Made by a program: the position numbers and the translations under genes | Assembly: GCA_027486335.1 (NCBI GenBank) | Contig: JAIXPK010000300.1 | Location: 1 to 50,245 of the forward strand | DNA from: Verrucomicrobiaceae bacterium | Lineage (GTDB): Bacteria; Verrucomicrobiota; Verrucomicrobiia; Verrucomicrobiales; V1-33 | Direction of reading: 5' to 3' | DNA length: 50,245 nt | The notes under the pieces: model-generated | Told to the model about the DNA's origin: nothing | Seen by the model: the letters and a program-made list of their open reading frames with translations, nothing else | The model's database searches: none | In this document: positions 15,247 to 23,341 of the stretch, one piece after another | Layout of the letters: the number at the start of each line of letters is the position of its first letter | How positions within the stretch are numbered: the stretch's first letter is position 1

Positions 15247-18063
15247 ATGCCGCCCTCAAAACTCGCCCATCTCCTCAGCAAGAAGCCCTCCCCAGTGCCT
15301 AACCGCACGAAGGCCAAAAAAGCCCGCGCTGCCGACGAAATCCAACTCCCCGCCGACGGCGACTGGCGCACCACCGACGAAGACGAAATCAATCGCCGCC
15401 GCCTCCGGGCCCGCGAGGAACCCATGCAGGTCACCAACCTCGCACCAGAGTTCCCCATCTTCTCCGACTTCCACGTCTCCTCGGCCAGCGCCCAGTCCTA
15501 CGCCGTCCAGATCCATGATGTCACCGGGCGTCAATTCGCCTGCTCCTGCATGGACTTCCGCATCAACGGTCTCGGCACCTGCAAACACGTCGAAGCCGTC
15601 CTCTGGCAACTCCAGAAACGCCATGGCAAAATTTGGCAGGATGCCGTGGAACAGGGATCGCCCCGCGCGGAAGTCATGCGCCATCCCTCCCTCCCGACGC
15701 TCATCGCGGGCGGAAACCGCAAACGCTTGCCCGCCAAAGCCAAGCCCCTGTTCGCCAAAGACGGTACGCTGTCGCCCGACGTCGCCCCCGAAGACGCCTT
15801 CCGCATTCTCGCCCCGCTCCATGGCCACGCCATGCGCGTCTCCCTCGTCATTCCTCCATGGCTGGAACGCCGCCGCCTCGCCGACGAACGCATCACCCTC
15901 CGGCGCGACTACGAGCAGTCCATCGTTAGCGGCACCGAGCCGCCCCAGGTCACCCTCATGCCGCTCTATCCCTATCAGCGCGACGGCATGCTCCACCTCG
16001 CCTTCACCGGACGCGCCATGCTCGCCGACGAAATGGGCCTCGGCAAAACCGTCCAGGCCATCGCCGCCTGCGCACTCCTCCACCGTCTCGGCAAGGCCTC
16101 CCGCGTCCTCGTCATCTCCCCCGCATCCCTGAAATCTGAATGGGAAGATCAGATCCGCAAGTTCACCACGCTCGACTATCAGATCGTCTACGGCAGCCGC
16201 CGCCAGCGCACTCCGCACTACTCCCGGAAAGCTCCCATGTTCACCCTCATGAACTACGAGCAGGTCCGCACCGATGTCCTCGACATCAACGACCGTCTCG
16301 CCCCCGACATCGTCGTCCTCGATGAAGCCCAGCGCATCAAGAACTGGGCCTCTAACACCGCACGCTCCATCAAGCTCCTACGCAGTCCCTACGCCTTCAT
16401 CCTCTCCGGCACCCCGCTCGAAAACCGCATCGACGAACTCTACTCCCTCGTCGACTTCCTCGACCCCGAGGTCTTCGGCCCGCTCTTCCGCTTCAATCGC
16501 GATTTCTACAAGCTCGACGACAAAGGCCGCCCCGAAGCCTGCACCAATCTCCGCGAGCTCCACGAACGCGTCCGCCCGCTCATGCTCCGCCGCCGGAAAT
16601 CCGATGTCGAAAACGAACTCCCCGGCCGCACCGACGAAACCCGCTTCGTCCCCATGAGCGCTCAACAGGCCGCCGCCTACGAAGAACCAAAACTCCAGGC
16701 CGCCCAGATCGCTAACATGGCCAAAAAGCGACCTCTCCGTAAAGAGGAATTCGACCGGCTCATGCTCAATCTCGCCAAAATGCGCATGATCTGCGACACG
16801 GTCTTCATCCTCGACCACGAATCCCGCGAATGCCCGAAACTCCTCGAACTGCGCAGCATCCTCGAAGACTGTCTCTCCGAACCCGAGGTCAAGGTCATCA
16901 TCTTCTCCGAATGGCTCCGCATGCTCCTCCTCGTCCAGGGGCTCCTCAAGGAAATGAACATCGGCTACGCCCTCCACACCGGCCAACTCCCCCAGAAACG
17001 CCGCCGCGCAGAACTCATCGCCTTTAAAGAGGACCCCGCCACCCGCGTCCTCCTCTGCACCGAAAGCGGCGGCACCGGCCTCAATCTCCAGAACGCTAGC
17101 GTCGTCATCAATTGCGACCTGCCATGGAACCCAGCCAGACTCGAACAACGCATCGCCCGCGCATGGCGCAAACACCAGAAACGCGCCGTCACCGTCATCA
17201 ATCTCGTCACCGAAAAATCCATCGAACATGGCATGCTCGAAACCCTCGCCATGAAGCAGGGCCTATCCGACGGTGTCCTCGATCTCCGCGGCAATCTCGA
17301 CCACATCAATCTCAAATCCGGCGGCCAGTCATTCCTCAACCGTCTCCAGCTCATCCTCACCCCAGCCTCCCCCAACCCGCGCGACACCAAACCACCCGCC
17401 CCGCCCGACCGCCCCCAGGCCATCGCCCACGAATGCCAGCAACTCCTCGGCAATCACTTCGTCTCCTGCCACGAACGCTTCGCCACCGACGCCCCCGGCA
17501 GCACGGTCACCGTCGTCGTCGACCGCGACGCCGATGCATGGCGCCCACGCATCGAAGCCCTCCACCAACGGCTCTTCGCCGACAATCCCTCCCACGATCC
17601 CACCCGTCTCCTCGTCCTTGATCGCGCCACCCTAGCCGCTCTCGATGCCCTCCAGGCCGCCGGCCTCATCCAGCGCACCGAACGCGCCAACCGCCCGCTC
17701 GACGGCCTCACCCCCGCCTCACCACCACCCATCACCCTCACCGAATCGGAAATCCAGCACATCGCCGACCTCACCCCGAAACTCCAGCACCGCCTCAAGG
17801 TCGCCAAAGCCCTCATCGCCGCCGACCTCCACTCCGACGCCATTACGCCCCTAACCGACGCCCTCTCCCTCGCCTGCGAAATCCTCTGCACCAGACAACG
17901 CACCGCCCCACCCACCTCCCCCAGCGACCTCACCCTCCGCCCATGGCTCGATCTCTGGTCCCCACCAGCCCGCGACGCCCTCCGCTCCCCCACCCCCAAC
18001 CCAAACCCCTCCACCCAATCCCTCCTCCTCTCCGAATGCCAGCGCATCCTCGATGCCCCCTAA
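15247..18063 (+). CDS. SNF2-family ATPase/helicase with N-terminal SWIM zinc finger
   Basis: A 938-residue Swi2/Snf2 ATP-dependent translocase. The SWIM zinc finger is C99-S-C101...C112-K-H114 in a context typical of SWIM-helicases. The helicase core shows DEMGLGKT (261-268), D359-E-A-Q, LSGTPLENRIDELYSL (motif III region), then the second lobe IIFSEWLRMLLLV, CTESGGTGLNLQ and LPWNPARLEQRIARAWR. The last 250 residues are proline- and alanine-rich with a helical tail and no family I recognise. It stands alone on its strand, with no nuclease or methylase beside it. The family ranges from nucleic-acid remodelling to defence (for example DISARM-type helicases); assignment here is open. ATG 15247 is the first start in the frame. 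Confidence 0.93.
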   Translation: MPPSKLAHLLSKKPSPVPNRTKAKKARAADEIQLPADGDWRTTDEDEINRRRLRAREEPMQVTNLAPEFPIFSDFHVSSASAQSYAVQIHDVTGRQFACSCMDFRINGLGTCKHVEAVLWQLQKRHGKIWQDAVEQGSPRAEVMRHPSLPTLIAGGNRKRLPAKAKPLFAKDGTLSPDVAPEDAFRILAPLHGHAMRVSLVIPPWLERRRLADERITLRRDYEQSIVSGTEPPQVTLMPLYPYQRDGMLHLAFTGRAMLADEMGLGKTVQAIAACALLHRLGKASRVLVISPASLKSEWEDQIRKFTTLDYQIVYGSRRQRTPHYSRKAPMFTLMNYEQVRTDVLDINDRLAPDIVVLDEAQRIKNWASNTARSIKLLRSPYAFILSGTPLENRIDELYSLVDFLDPEVFGPLFRFNRDFYKLDDKGRPEACTNLRELHERVRPLMLRRRKSDVENELPGRTDETRFVPMSAQQAAAYEEPKLQAAQIANMAKKRPLRKEEFDRLMLNLAKMRMICDTVFILDHESRECPKLLELRSILEDCLSEPEVKVIIFSEWLRMLLLVQGLLKEMNIGYALHTGQLPQKRRRAELIAFKEDPATRVLLCTESGGTGLNLQNASVVINCDLPWNPARLEQRIARAWRKHQKRAVTVINLVTEKSIEHGMLETLAMKQGLSDGVLDLRGNLDHINLKSGGQSFLNRLQLILTPASPNPRDTKPPAPPDRPQAIAHECQQLLGNHFVSCHERFATDAPGSTVTVVVDRDADAWRPRIEALHQRLFADNPSHDPTRLLVLDRATLAALDALQAAGLIQRTERANRPLDGLTPASPPPITLTESEIQHIADLTPKLQHRLKVAKALIAADLHSDAITPLTDALSLACEILCTRQRTAPPTSPSDLTLRPWLDLWSPPARDALRSPTPNPNPSTQSLLLSECQRILDAP

Positions 18064-18589
18064 CTCCACCCCTCCGCCAACCGTAGGCCCCATCACTCCC
18101 ACCCGCCATCTCGGTCACCATGGCAGCCGTGCCCATATCGGTCCCATAGGCCCTATCTGTCCTATCTCTCCCCTGTCCCACCCCATCGCCTTCACCAAGC
18201 CTCTCAACCCCTCCCGCAGCACCCCCCCATCCATCCACCCCTCCCCCAAGCAACCCGTACTGGACGGAACCCCGCACTTAGCTATCATCCACCAGCCGCT
18301 GCCCTCGTGACCGACCGAATCTCCCCCTTTAGCTGGCCACCACTCCGTCGTTGCAGAGTTCAGCTAGCTTGAGCACCAACTCTCACCTCCGGCACCGGAG
18401 GGCAGCAAACCCACAACCATTCCGTCGGCAAGGCCCGCCCACCCAGTCCAAAGTCGAATCCGATTGCTTCGTGAGGACGGCCTCTTAGACCACCTCACCT
18501 CACAGGACCACGATTCCGCTCAGATCGAAATACCCGCATTCCAAACAGGCGGCGCTTGCCGAATCCCCCATTCCGTGCATGTTTCGTGC
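18064..18589. repeat. Intergenic region with degenerate 9-bp tandem repeat and a hairpin
   Basis: No convincing gene lies here. At 18129-18182 there are about six degenerate 9-bp units built on cccatag/ccctatc (for example gtcccatag, gtcctatct); the open + frame through them would read repeated GPI/SPI. At 18386-18401 a perfect hairpin cctccgg-ca-ccggagg occurs without a T-tract. Immediately before the vapB-like start, the octamer cgtgcatg is repeated at 18574-18581 and 18585-18592, 11 bp apart. This is a possible binding site for the antitoxin, but only weakly supported. Confidence 0.45.
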
Positions 18590-18829
18590 ATGGCAACAAA
18601 GACCATCACCTTGGAACTCGATGCCTACGAGAAACTCCGCCACGCCAAGCGCGCAGGCGAGTCCTTCACGGAAGTCGTACGTCGGGCCGTCTGGATGGAT
18701 GCTCCGGCGACCGGGGAATCCCTGCTGACCTATTTCCGGAACGGCGGCAGTGGCACCAGTGACAAGTACCTGGATGCAGTCGAAGACGCGGCCAGCCACG
18801 ACCCCATTCCCGATGATCCATGGGCCTGA
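18590..18829 (+). CDS. VapB-type antitoxin
   Basis: A 79-residue protein from ATG 18590. MATKTITLELDAYEKLRHAK followed by GESFTEVVRRAVW is the ribbon-helix-helix-like signature of VapB antitoxins that pair with PIN toxins: a strand, then a helix ending in SFTEVV. The acidic tail EDAASHDPIPDDPWA likely occupies the toxin active site. The toxin ATG at 18820 lies inside the end of this gene, so translation is coupled. A longer in-frame start at 18464 is unlikely because its extra residues are unlike the family. Two direct cgtgcatg octamers overlap the start codon and may be autoregulatory. Confidence 0.82.
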   Translation: MATKTITLELDAYEKLRHAKRAGESFTEVVRRAVWMDAPATGESLLTYFRNGGSGTSDKYLDAVEDAASHDPIPDDPWA

Positions 18830-19212
18830 TCCTCGACACCAATTTCATCATCGTGGCCGAACGTGAGGCCAAGCGCGGCATCACCACCACGATTGACCGC
18901 TTCTTTGCCTCCAGGACCAGCGAGACCTTCTACATCACGTTCACTGTGGCCGGAGAATTGGCGTGCGGGCAATCCGCGAGCCCGAAGCGCGACTGGGAGC
19001 GCCTTTGCCGTCCTTACCCGATTCTCCCTTGGTCCAGCGAAATCTCCTGGCAGTACGGCGAAATCTACCGGGCGCTGACAGCCAAAGGACAGCTGATCGG
19101 AACCAATGACATGTGGATCGCCGCCACCGCGTTGGTGCACGGCATGGGCATCGTCACCAACAATGTGGCCGAGTTCAGTCGCGTGCCGGGCCTGCCAGTG
19201 GTGTCCTATTGA
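18820..19212 (+). CDS. VapC-type PIN-domain ribonuclease toxin
   Basis: A 130-residue PIN-domain endoribonuclease. The acidic quartet is visible: D6 in LDTNFI, E46 in TVAGELACG, D97 in GTNDMWIAATAL, and the late N114/N115 in IVTNN that usually precedes an acidic residue. IGTNDMWIAA-x-AL is the diagnostic VapC motif. The 10-bp overlap with the antitoxin gene is typical of vapBC. The frame is intact, so activity is plausible; VapC targets are commonly initiator tRNA or the sarcin-ricin loop. The gene ends 8 bp before the ATG of the broken zeta-like gene, which may therefore share its transcript. Confidence 0.9.
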   Translation: MGLILDTNFIIVAEREAKRGITTTIDRFFASRTSETFYITFTVAGELACGQSASPKRDWERLCRPYPILPWSSEISWQYGEIYRALTAKGQLIGTNDMWIAATALVHGMGIVTNNVAEFSRVPGLPVVSY

Positions 19213-19220
19213 TTCGCTCC

Positions 19221-20025
19221 ATGACGCCTACCCTCTGCATTCTTGGTGGCTGCAACGGCGCAGGGAAGACCACCCTCGCACGCGAACTGCTGCCACGCCT
19301 GGGCCTCATGCGTTTCCTGAATGCGGACGAACCGGAAGCCTGAGGAAGGCTGGAGATAGACTGATCGAAGATCAGCCCGAAGGGCGGCGGACTGGGATGT
19401 CCGCCGTCAAATCGCCCGCGGGCTGTCGCCACTGGATCCTTCGCTGACCGCATTCCGGGCGGGGCGACTGGTGCTGGAGGAAGCGCGTTCACTGATTGCA
19501 TCAAAGGCCAGCTTCGCATTGGAATCCACACTCAGCGGCAAAACCCACATCGCTCTGATCCGAGAAGCAAAAGCCCGAGGCTATCGAGTCTTGCTCCACT
19601 ACATCGTCATCGACTCGGCCTCACAGGCCGTCGCCCGTGTCGCCCTGCGCGTGAAACTCGGTGGTCATCACGTGCCCGAAGACGACATCCGCCGCCGCTT
19701 TGACCGCAGCCGCCAACATTTCCTTGAGGATTACCTCCCCCTTGCCGACGAGTGGGGCCTGTGGGAAAATCACTCGCCACCCGCGGTGCAGATCGCCGAC
19801 AGCAAGACGCACACGATCGACCAACTTCACGCCATGCTCACCTCCAACAACCCTCAAGAGACACCTCCTCGCGAGATGTCCGAGATGTCGAAAATCGTGC
19901 TCGAAGCCAGCCGCGTGGCCACCGAGAAGATGCTCGACTACTACAAGCGCATGGGCATCAAGGTCACCCCGCAGATGACCCTCGCCCCGGAGAAACCGAA
20001 GCGCGTCCGCCGCAAAACGAAGTGA
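19221..20025 (+). pseudogene. Zeta-toxin-like P-loop kinase gene, interrupted
   Basis: ATG 19221 gives MTPTLCILGGCNGAGKTTLA, a clear Walker A, then LNADE at 19320-19331. A 79-bp insertion brings a TGA and a +1 shift. The family sequence resumes at 19411 as IARGLSPLDPSLTAFRAGRL, then VLEEARSLI, FALESTLSGKTH (the substrate-binding region) and REAKARGYRVLLHYIVI, and ends at 20025 with a basic tail PKRVRRKTK. Removing the insertion restores one frame of about 240 residues: a zeta/chloramphenicol-phosphotransferase-like kinase that would phosphorylate UDP-GlcNAc or another small molecule. The downstream part is otherwise undamaged, which suggests a recent event. The 143 bp after it hold nothing recognisable. 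Confidence 0.85.
19332..19410. mobile_element. 79-bp hairpin-rich insertion (MITE/REP-like) in the zeta-like gene
   Basis: Boundaries come from the host protein alignment: NADE ends at 19331 and IARG starts at 19411. Inside are four consecutive perfect hairpins: agcct/aggct (19337-19351), ctgatc-gaa-gatcag (19361-19375), gccc-gaa-gggc (19375-19385) and ggcggac/gtccgcc (19386-19405). An AA dinucleotide lies at both junctions (gaa before, caa at the end) and could be a 2-bp target duplication. There is no coding capacity. Mobility is inferred from the insertion itself; no second copy is present in this window. Confidence 0.7.
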
Positions 20026-20168
20026 ATTCACCGGCGGGGAGCAAGCTGACGCCTTCCGCCCCAAACCCGCTCCCCCCGGCCAGGTGAATCCAGTCATCAG
20101 ACAAAGCACCGGCATGCCGATCTCCGTCCGCCCAACGGACGTCCCGCATCGCAGCGTTCGGAGACGAT

Positions 20169-22988
20169 TCATGAATCTCCCGGTCCCCGCTTTGCATCCC
20201 GCATCCTCATCGCCATCACTCTCAGCACCGTGTCCAGAACCTCATCCAGATGCCTGCCGAGATCGTCGGCTAGGAAGCGTAACACAAAATAGCCAGCACC
20301 CTGAAGAATGGCGTCTTTTCGGCGATCCCTGCGATAGGCACCAGCATCGCCAAGATGCTGGGCCCCGTCGATTTCGATGACGAGTTTCGCTTCCTCGCAG
20401 AGCAGGTCGACTTCGGTCTGACCGCGATCATTGAATGGAATGGGCAGGATCTCATTGAGTCGGAAACGGCCTTTGAGTTCGGGCAGTGACTCGAAGCGGC
20501 GGAAGATGAAGGCTTCACTGGCACTGCGTGCACGCCCGGCGTCCGCGGCATCAGCAGCCAATGGTCTGGCGATGTGAACGAAAAGTTGGGCGAGGGGCTG
20601 ATCCACGCCATCTCGGATCAGCCGCTTTACGCTCGCAGCGTAGTCCTGCTTCCACTGCGGATCAATCGGCAGCGGCACTTCGGCGGGCCAACCCGGCAAT
20701 GCACTTCCCGGCAACAGGATTGTGTAACCGATGGCTTCATAACCCGCGCACCGTTTGTCAAACATCCGTGCGAGCATCGGCACATCAAGATCGGCATAGT
20801 CATACACCCGCACCACTGTCTTGCCGTCGTGCAGGCGGTGCAACCTCCCCGCATATTGCGCGATAGTTCCACGCCATGAAACCGGCATGGCAAGAAACAG
20901 AGTATCGAGCCGCGAATCGTCGAAACCTTCACCGATGAAGCGTCCCGTGGCAATCAGGACCCGGCTTCCGGTGGCAGGGATGCTCTTGAGGTGATCAAGC
21001 GCCGCCTTGAGCGCCTTGCGGCTCATTCCCCCCTGCAGGGTAATCACGTGATCAATGTGCTGACGCAGTTGCGAAGCGATCATTTCCAGATGCCCGGTGC
21101 GCTCTGTGAGCACCACAGGCGAGCGTCCTAGCTTCACGGCCTCTATGATGTCCGAGACGATGAACCGATTGCGCGACTCCGAGTGCATCACCGCCGCGCA
21201 CAGTCGCTGATACTCCAGACGCATGTCAGCCTCGGCCCCACCGTCCGGGAAGAAGCCCGTGGGCCGAACAAGAACCTCATGAGTGAAGGGACGCTCTTCC
21301 GCCTGCTGGCGTGCGTCCACGCGGTGCCGCACCGGCCCGCATTGCATGAATATAATGGGATGGTGCCCGTCCTTCCGCGCAATAGTGGCGGACAGCCCGA
21401 GCACAAACTTCGCCTTCGACCGTCGCGCCACGAGTTCGAAACTATGCGCCGATAGATGATGGCACTCGTCCACCACAAGGTGCCCATAGTCGCCGATCAT
21501 GTCATTGACGGCCCCTCCTCTAACCACACTCTGCATCAGCGCAATGTCGATCCTGCCCGTCAGCGACTTCCGACCACCGCCCCACCGCCCGATCTCCTTC
21601 GCGCTCAAACCGAGAAACTGACTCAGTCGCTCTACCCACTGCTCCATCAATTGCTGCCGATGCACCAGCACGATCGTGTTCGTCCCGCGCTCGGCAATCA
21701 TCCACGCAGCAAGCACCGTCTTGCCGAAAGCCGTGGTCGCCGAGAGCACCCCGAAATCATGCGCTAGCATCGCCGCGGCAGCCTTCGCCTGCTCGGCTCT
21801 CAACGTGCCCCTGAATGTGACGCCAATCGCCCGTCCAGCAAATCGTTCATCGCGGATCTTCGCCTTGATCTTCAGCGAACGAAACAACTCCAACGCATCA
21901 TCCAGACAACCGCGAGGCAGCGCAATGTGCTCAGCATGATCCTCCGCACACGCGATGATGCGCGGCTTGTCAAAGGTCGGCAGTCGCATGGCCTGCGCTT
22001 TGTAGAACTCAGGATTCTGGAACGCCGCCAGCCGCACCACCGCATTCCGCAACGACGCAGGTAGCGCCGCCTTCGCCAGGTATACCTGATCGGACAAAGC
22101 AATCTCCAGTCCCTTTGGCATCTCTCCCGAAGGAACGCTGTGTTTGCTGCGGGAAGGCGTTAGCTTCCACGGCTCGCCATCATCGTCATCATCCGGGATC
22201 GCCATCCGCACACCCATGACCCGCCCCCGTCCCTCAGCCTCGTGAACAATCGCCTCGACACGCCCCATCGACACTCGTCCGAGGCTCGCCAGAAACTCCC
22301 ACTGATCAGCATGCGGCTTCAACTCGCTATCGACAAACAGGCTGTTGCCTCTCTCCCTGGCAGCCTTCTGCAATGGCAGCGCAATCAGATTGCCAAAACC
22401 ACCGCGCGGCAAGGTGTCCTGATTCGGGAAAAACCGGTCATACGATTTCAATCCCGCCTCCGGCCGCCGCTCCATCGTTTCCGTCAGAATGTGTGCGCCC
22501 AGTTTCCGGGCTAGCGACGCTGGGATCGCTTCAGAAAAGAATATCCAGACATGCCCCCCGTTACCAGAGCGGGATCTCTCCAGTGCCGCAGGGATTCCCG
22601 CACGCTCGCATGTCGCCAGATAGGCCAGTGAATCCGCCGCCCAATCGCCATCGTCAAAATCAACCGCCAGAAATAGGCATCGCTCATCCAGCAGCATCGG
22701 ATACACCCCGATCACACATGGTCGGCCGAGATCATCGCTGCCCGACAAATGCCAGCGCACCACCTCATCCGTCACTGGCAGCCAGCATTGATGCGCACAG
22801 TCACCACACTTGATGCGCGGCTTCTCGCACACGCCGCGCACCCATTCGTTGCCGCAAACTGGTGAGTAGCCTGCCCTGCCTGTCTTGACGCTCTCGAACC
22901 GTCGTGGATAAACATCCTCCCGGCCTCGGAAGAGCGAGCGAAACAACGCGATCTTTTCCTCTGGTGCAGAACTATTGTTGATCGGCAT
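20169..22988 (-). CDS. TOTE-type archaeo-eukaryotic primase, SF2 helicase and DUF559-like nuclease fusion
   Basis: From ATG 22988 (MPINNSSAPEEKIALF) the product has 939 residues. Residues 10-30 (FRSLFRGREDVYPRR) and a Cys cluster C45, C54, C61, C64, C68 open the TOTE primase domain. Its catalytic signatures are AVD110-F-D112, SGNGGH146-VW and FPNQDTLPRGGFGNLIALPLQ. The SF2 helicase follows: TAFGKT near 418, VVDECHH near 506, GLSATIARKDG and the QYAGRLHRL motif VI near 714. The last 75 residues (LVIEIDGAQHLG, YRRDRRKDAILQGAGY, VLRFLADD) form a DUF559/Vsr-like PD-(D/E)XK nuclease. The family is linked to NTP-dependent biological conflict. An open extension to 23285 is low complexity and was not used. 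It is divergent from the two-ATPase operon. Confidence 0.9.
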   Translation of the reverse strand: MPINNSSAPEEKIALFRSLFRGREDVYPRRFESVKTGRAGYSPVCGNEWVRGVCEKPRIKCGDCAHQCWLPVTDEVVRWHLSGSDDLGRPCVIGVYPMLLDERCLFLAVDFDDGDWAADSLAYLATCERAGIPAALERSRSGNGGHVWIFFSEAIPASLARKLGAHILTETMERRPEAGLKSYDRFFPNQDTLPRGGFGNLIALPLQKAARERGNSLFVDSELKPHADQWEFLASLGRVSMGRVEAIVHEAEGRGRVMGVRMAIPDDDDDGEPWKLTPSRSKHSVPSGEMPKGLEIALSDQVYLAKAALPASLRNAVVRLAAFQNPEFYKAQAMRLPTFDKPRIIACAEDHAEHIALPRGCLDDALELFRSLKIKAKIRDERFAGRAIGVTFRGTLRAEQAKAAAAMLAHDFGVLSATTAFGKTVLAAWMIAERGTNTIVLVHRQQLMEQWVERLSQFLGLSAKEIGRWGGGRKSLTGRIDIALMQSVVRGGAVNDMIGDYGHLVVDECHHLSAHSFELVARRSKAKFVLGLSATIARKDGHHPIIFMQCGPVRHRVDARQQAEERPFTHEVLVRPTGFFPDGGAEADMRLEYQRLCAAVMHSESRNRFIVSDIIEAVKLGRSPVVLTERTGHLEMIASQLRQHIDHVITLQGGMSRKALKAALDHLKSIPATGSRVLIATGRFIGEGFDDSRLDTLFLAMPVSWRGTIAQYAGRLHRLHDGKTVVRVYDYADLDVPMLARMFDKRCAGYEAIGYTILLPGSALPGWPAEVPLPIDPQWKQDYAASVKRLIRDGVDQPLAQLFVHIARPLAADAADAGRARSASEAFIFRRFESLPELKGRFRLNEILPIPFNDRGQTEVDLLCEEAKLVIEIDGAQHLGDAGAYRRDRRKDAILQGAGYFVLRFLADDLGRHLDEVLDTVLRVMAMRMRDAKRGPGDS

Positions 22989-23293
22989 AGGTCGCTTCTC
23001 CGATAACTTCCAACGCCGCTTCCTTATTCGCAAGCCTCGAATCCCGACGAGTTCAGTTCCCTTCGGCTCCGCGGAACCGCTGCCCGCCCTCTGCCCGCCC
23101 GCCACATCCACAAGCGAGAACCACGCGCGCACTCCGACTCGCCGCAAGTTTCTCGTCGCCGCGCCCAAAAAAGGCGCCCGCGCATCGGACAAATGGCCAA
23201 TAGCTCCAACGAGGTCGTCGATACCCCGCGCCAATCTCTCCGCCTCCCCTAAATCGATCCCCTCGGCATCAAAGACCAAGCCCAACCAACACT

Positions 23294-23341
23294 CATACGT
23301 CCCTCTTGACGCACGTCATTCGGGACGTATGTTCACCCATG
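23294..23341 (+). promoter_or_regulatory. Promoter with overlapping perfect inverted repeat, likely leaderless
   Basis: TTGACG (23306-23311), a 16-bp spacer and TATGTT (23328-23333) form a near-consensus sigma-70-type promoter. The ATG at 23339 lies six bases after the -10 box, so the transcript would begin at or beside the start codon. Arms catacgtccc (23294-23303) and gggacgtatg (23322-23331) are a perfect 10-bp inverted repeat with an 18-bp spacer that covers both boxes. A third acgtc lies at 23313-23317. A repressor site is the natural reading. The rest of the 22989-23338 gap shows no gene on the ATPase side. Confidence 0.65.

Noticed and set aside
19332-19410. Hammerhead ribozyme inside the 79-bp element (CTGAGGA and GAA stretches)
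   Set aside because: The conserved CUGAUGA and GAAA core positions are not all present and the hairpin order does not give the three-way junction.
22989-23285. An in-frame 99-residue N-terminal extension of the TOTE protein
   Set aside because: The extension lacks family similarity, and the recognisable family N-terminus begins just after ATG 22988. Using it would also leave almost no room for a divergent promoter.
23306-23338. TTG start for ATPase 1 adding 11 residues
   Set aside because: The TTG is part of the likely -35 box, and the spacing places the transcript start near ATG 23339.
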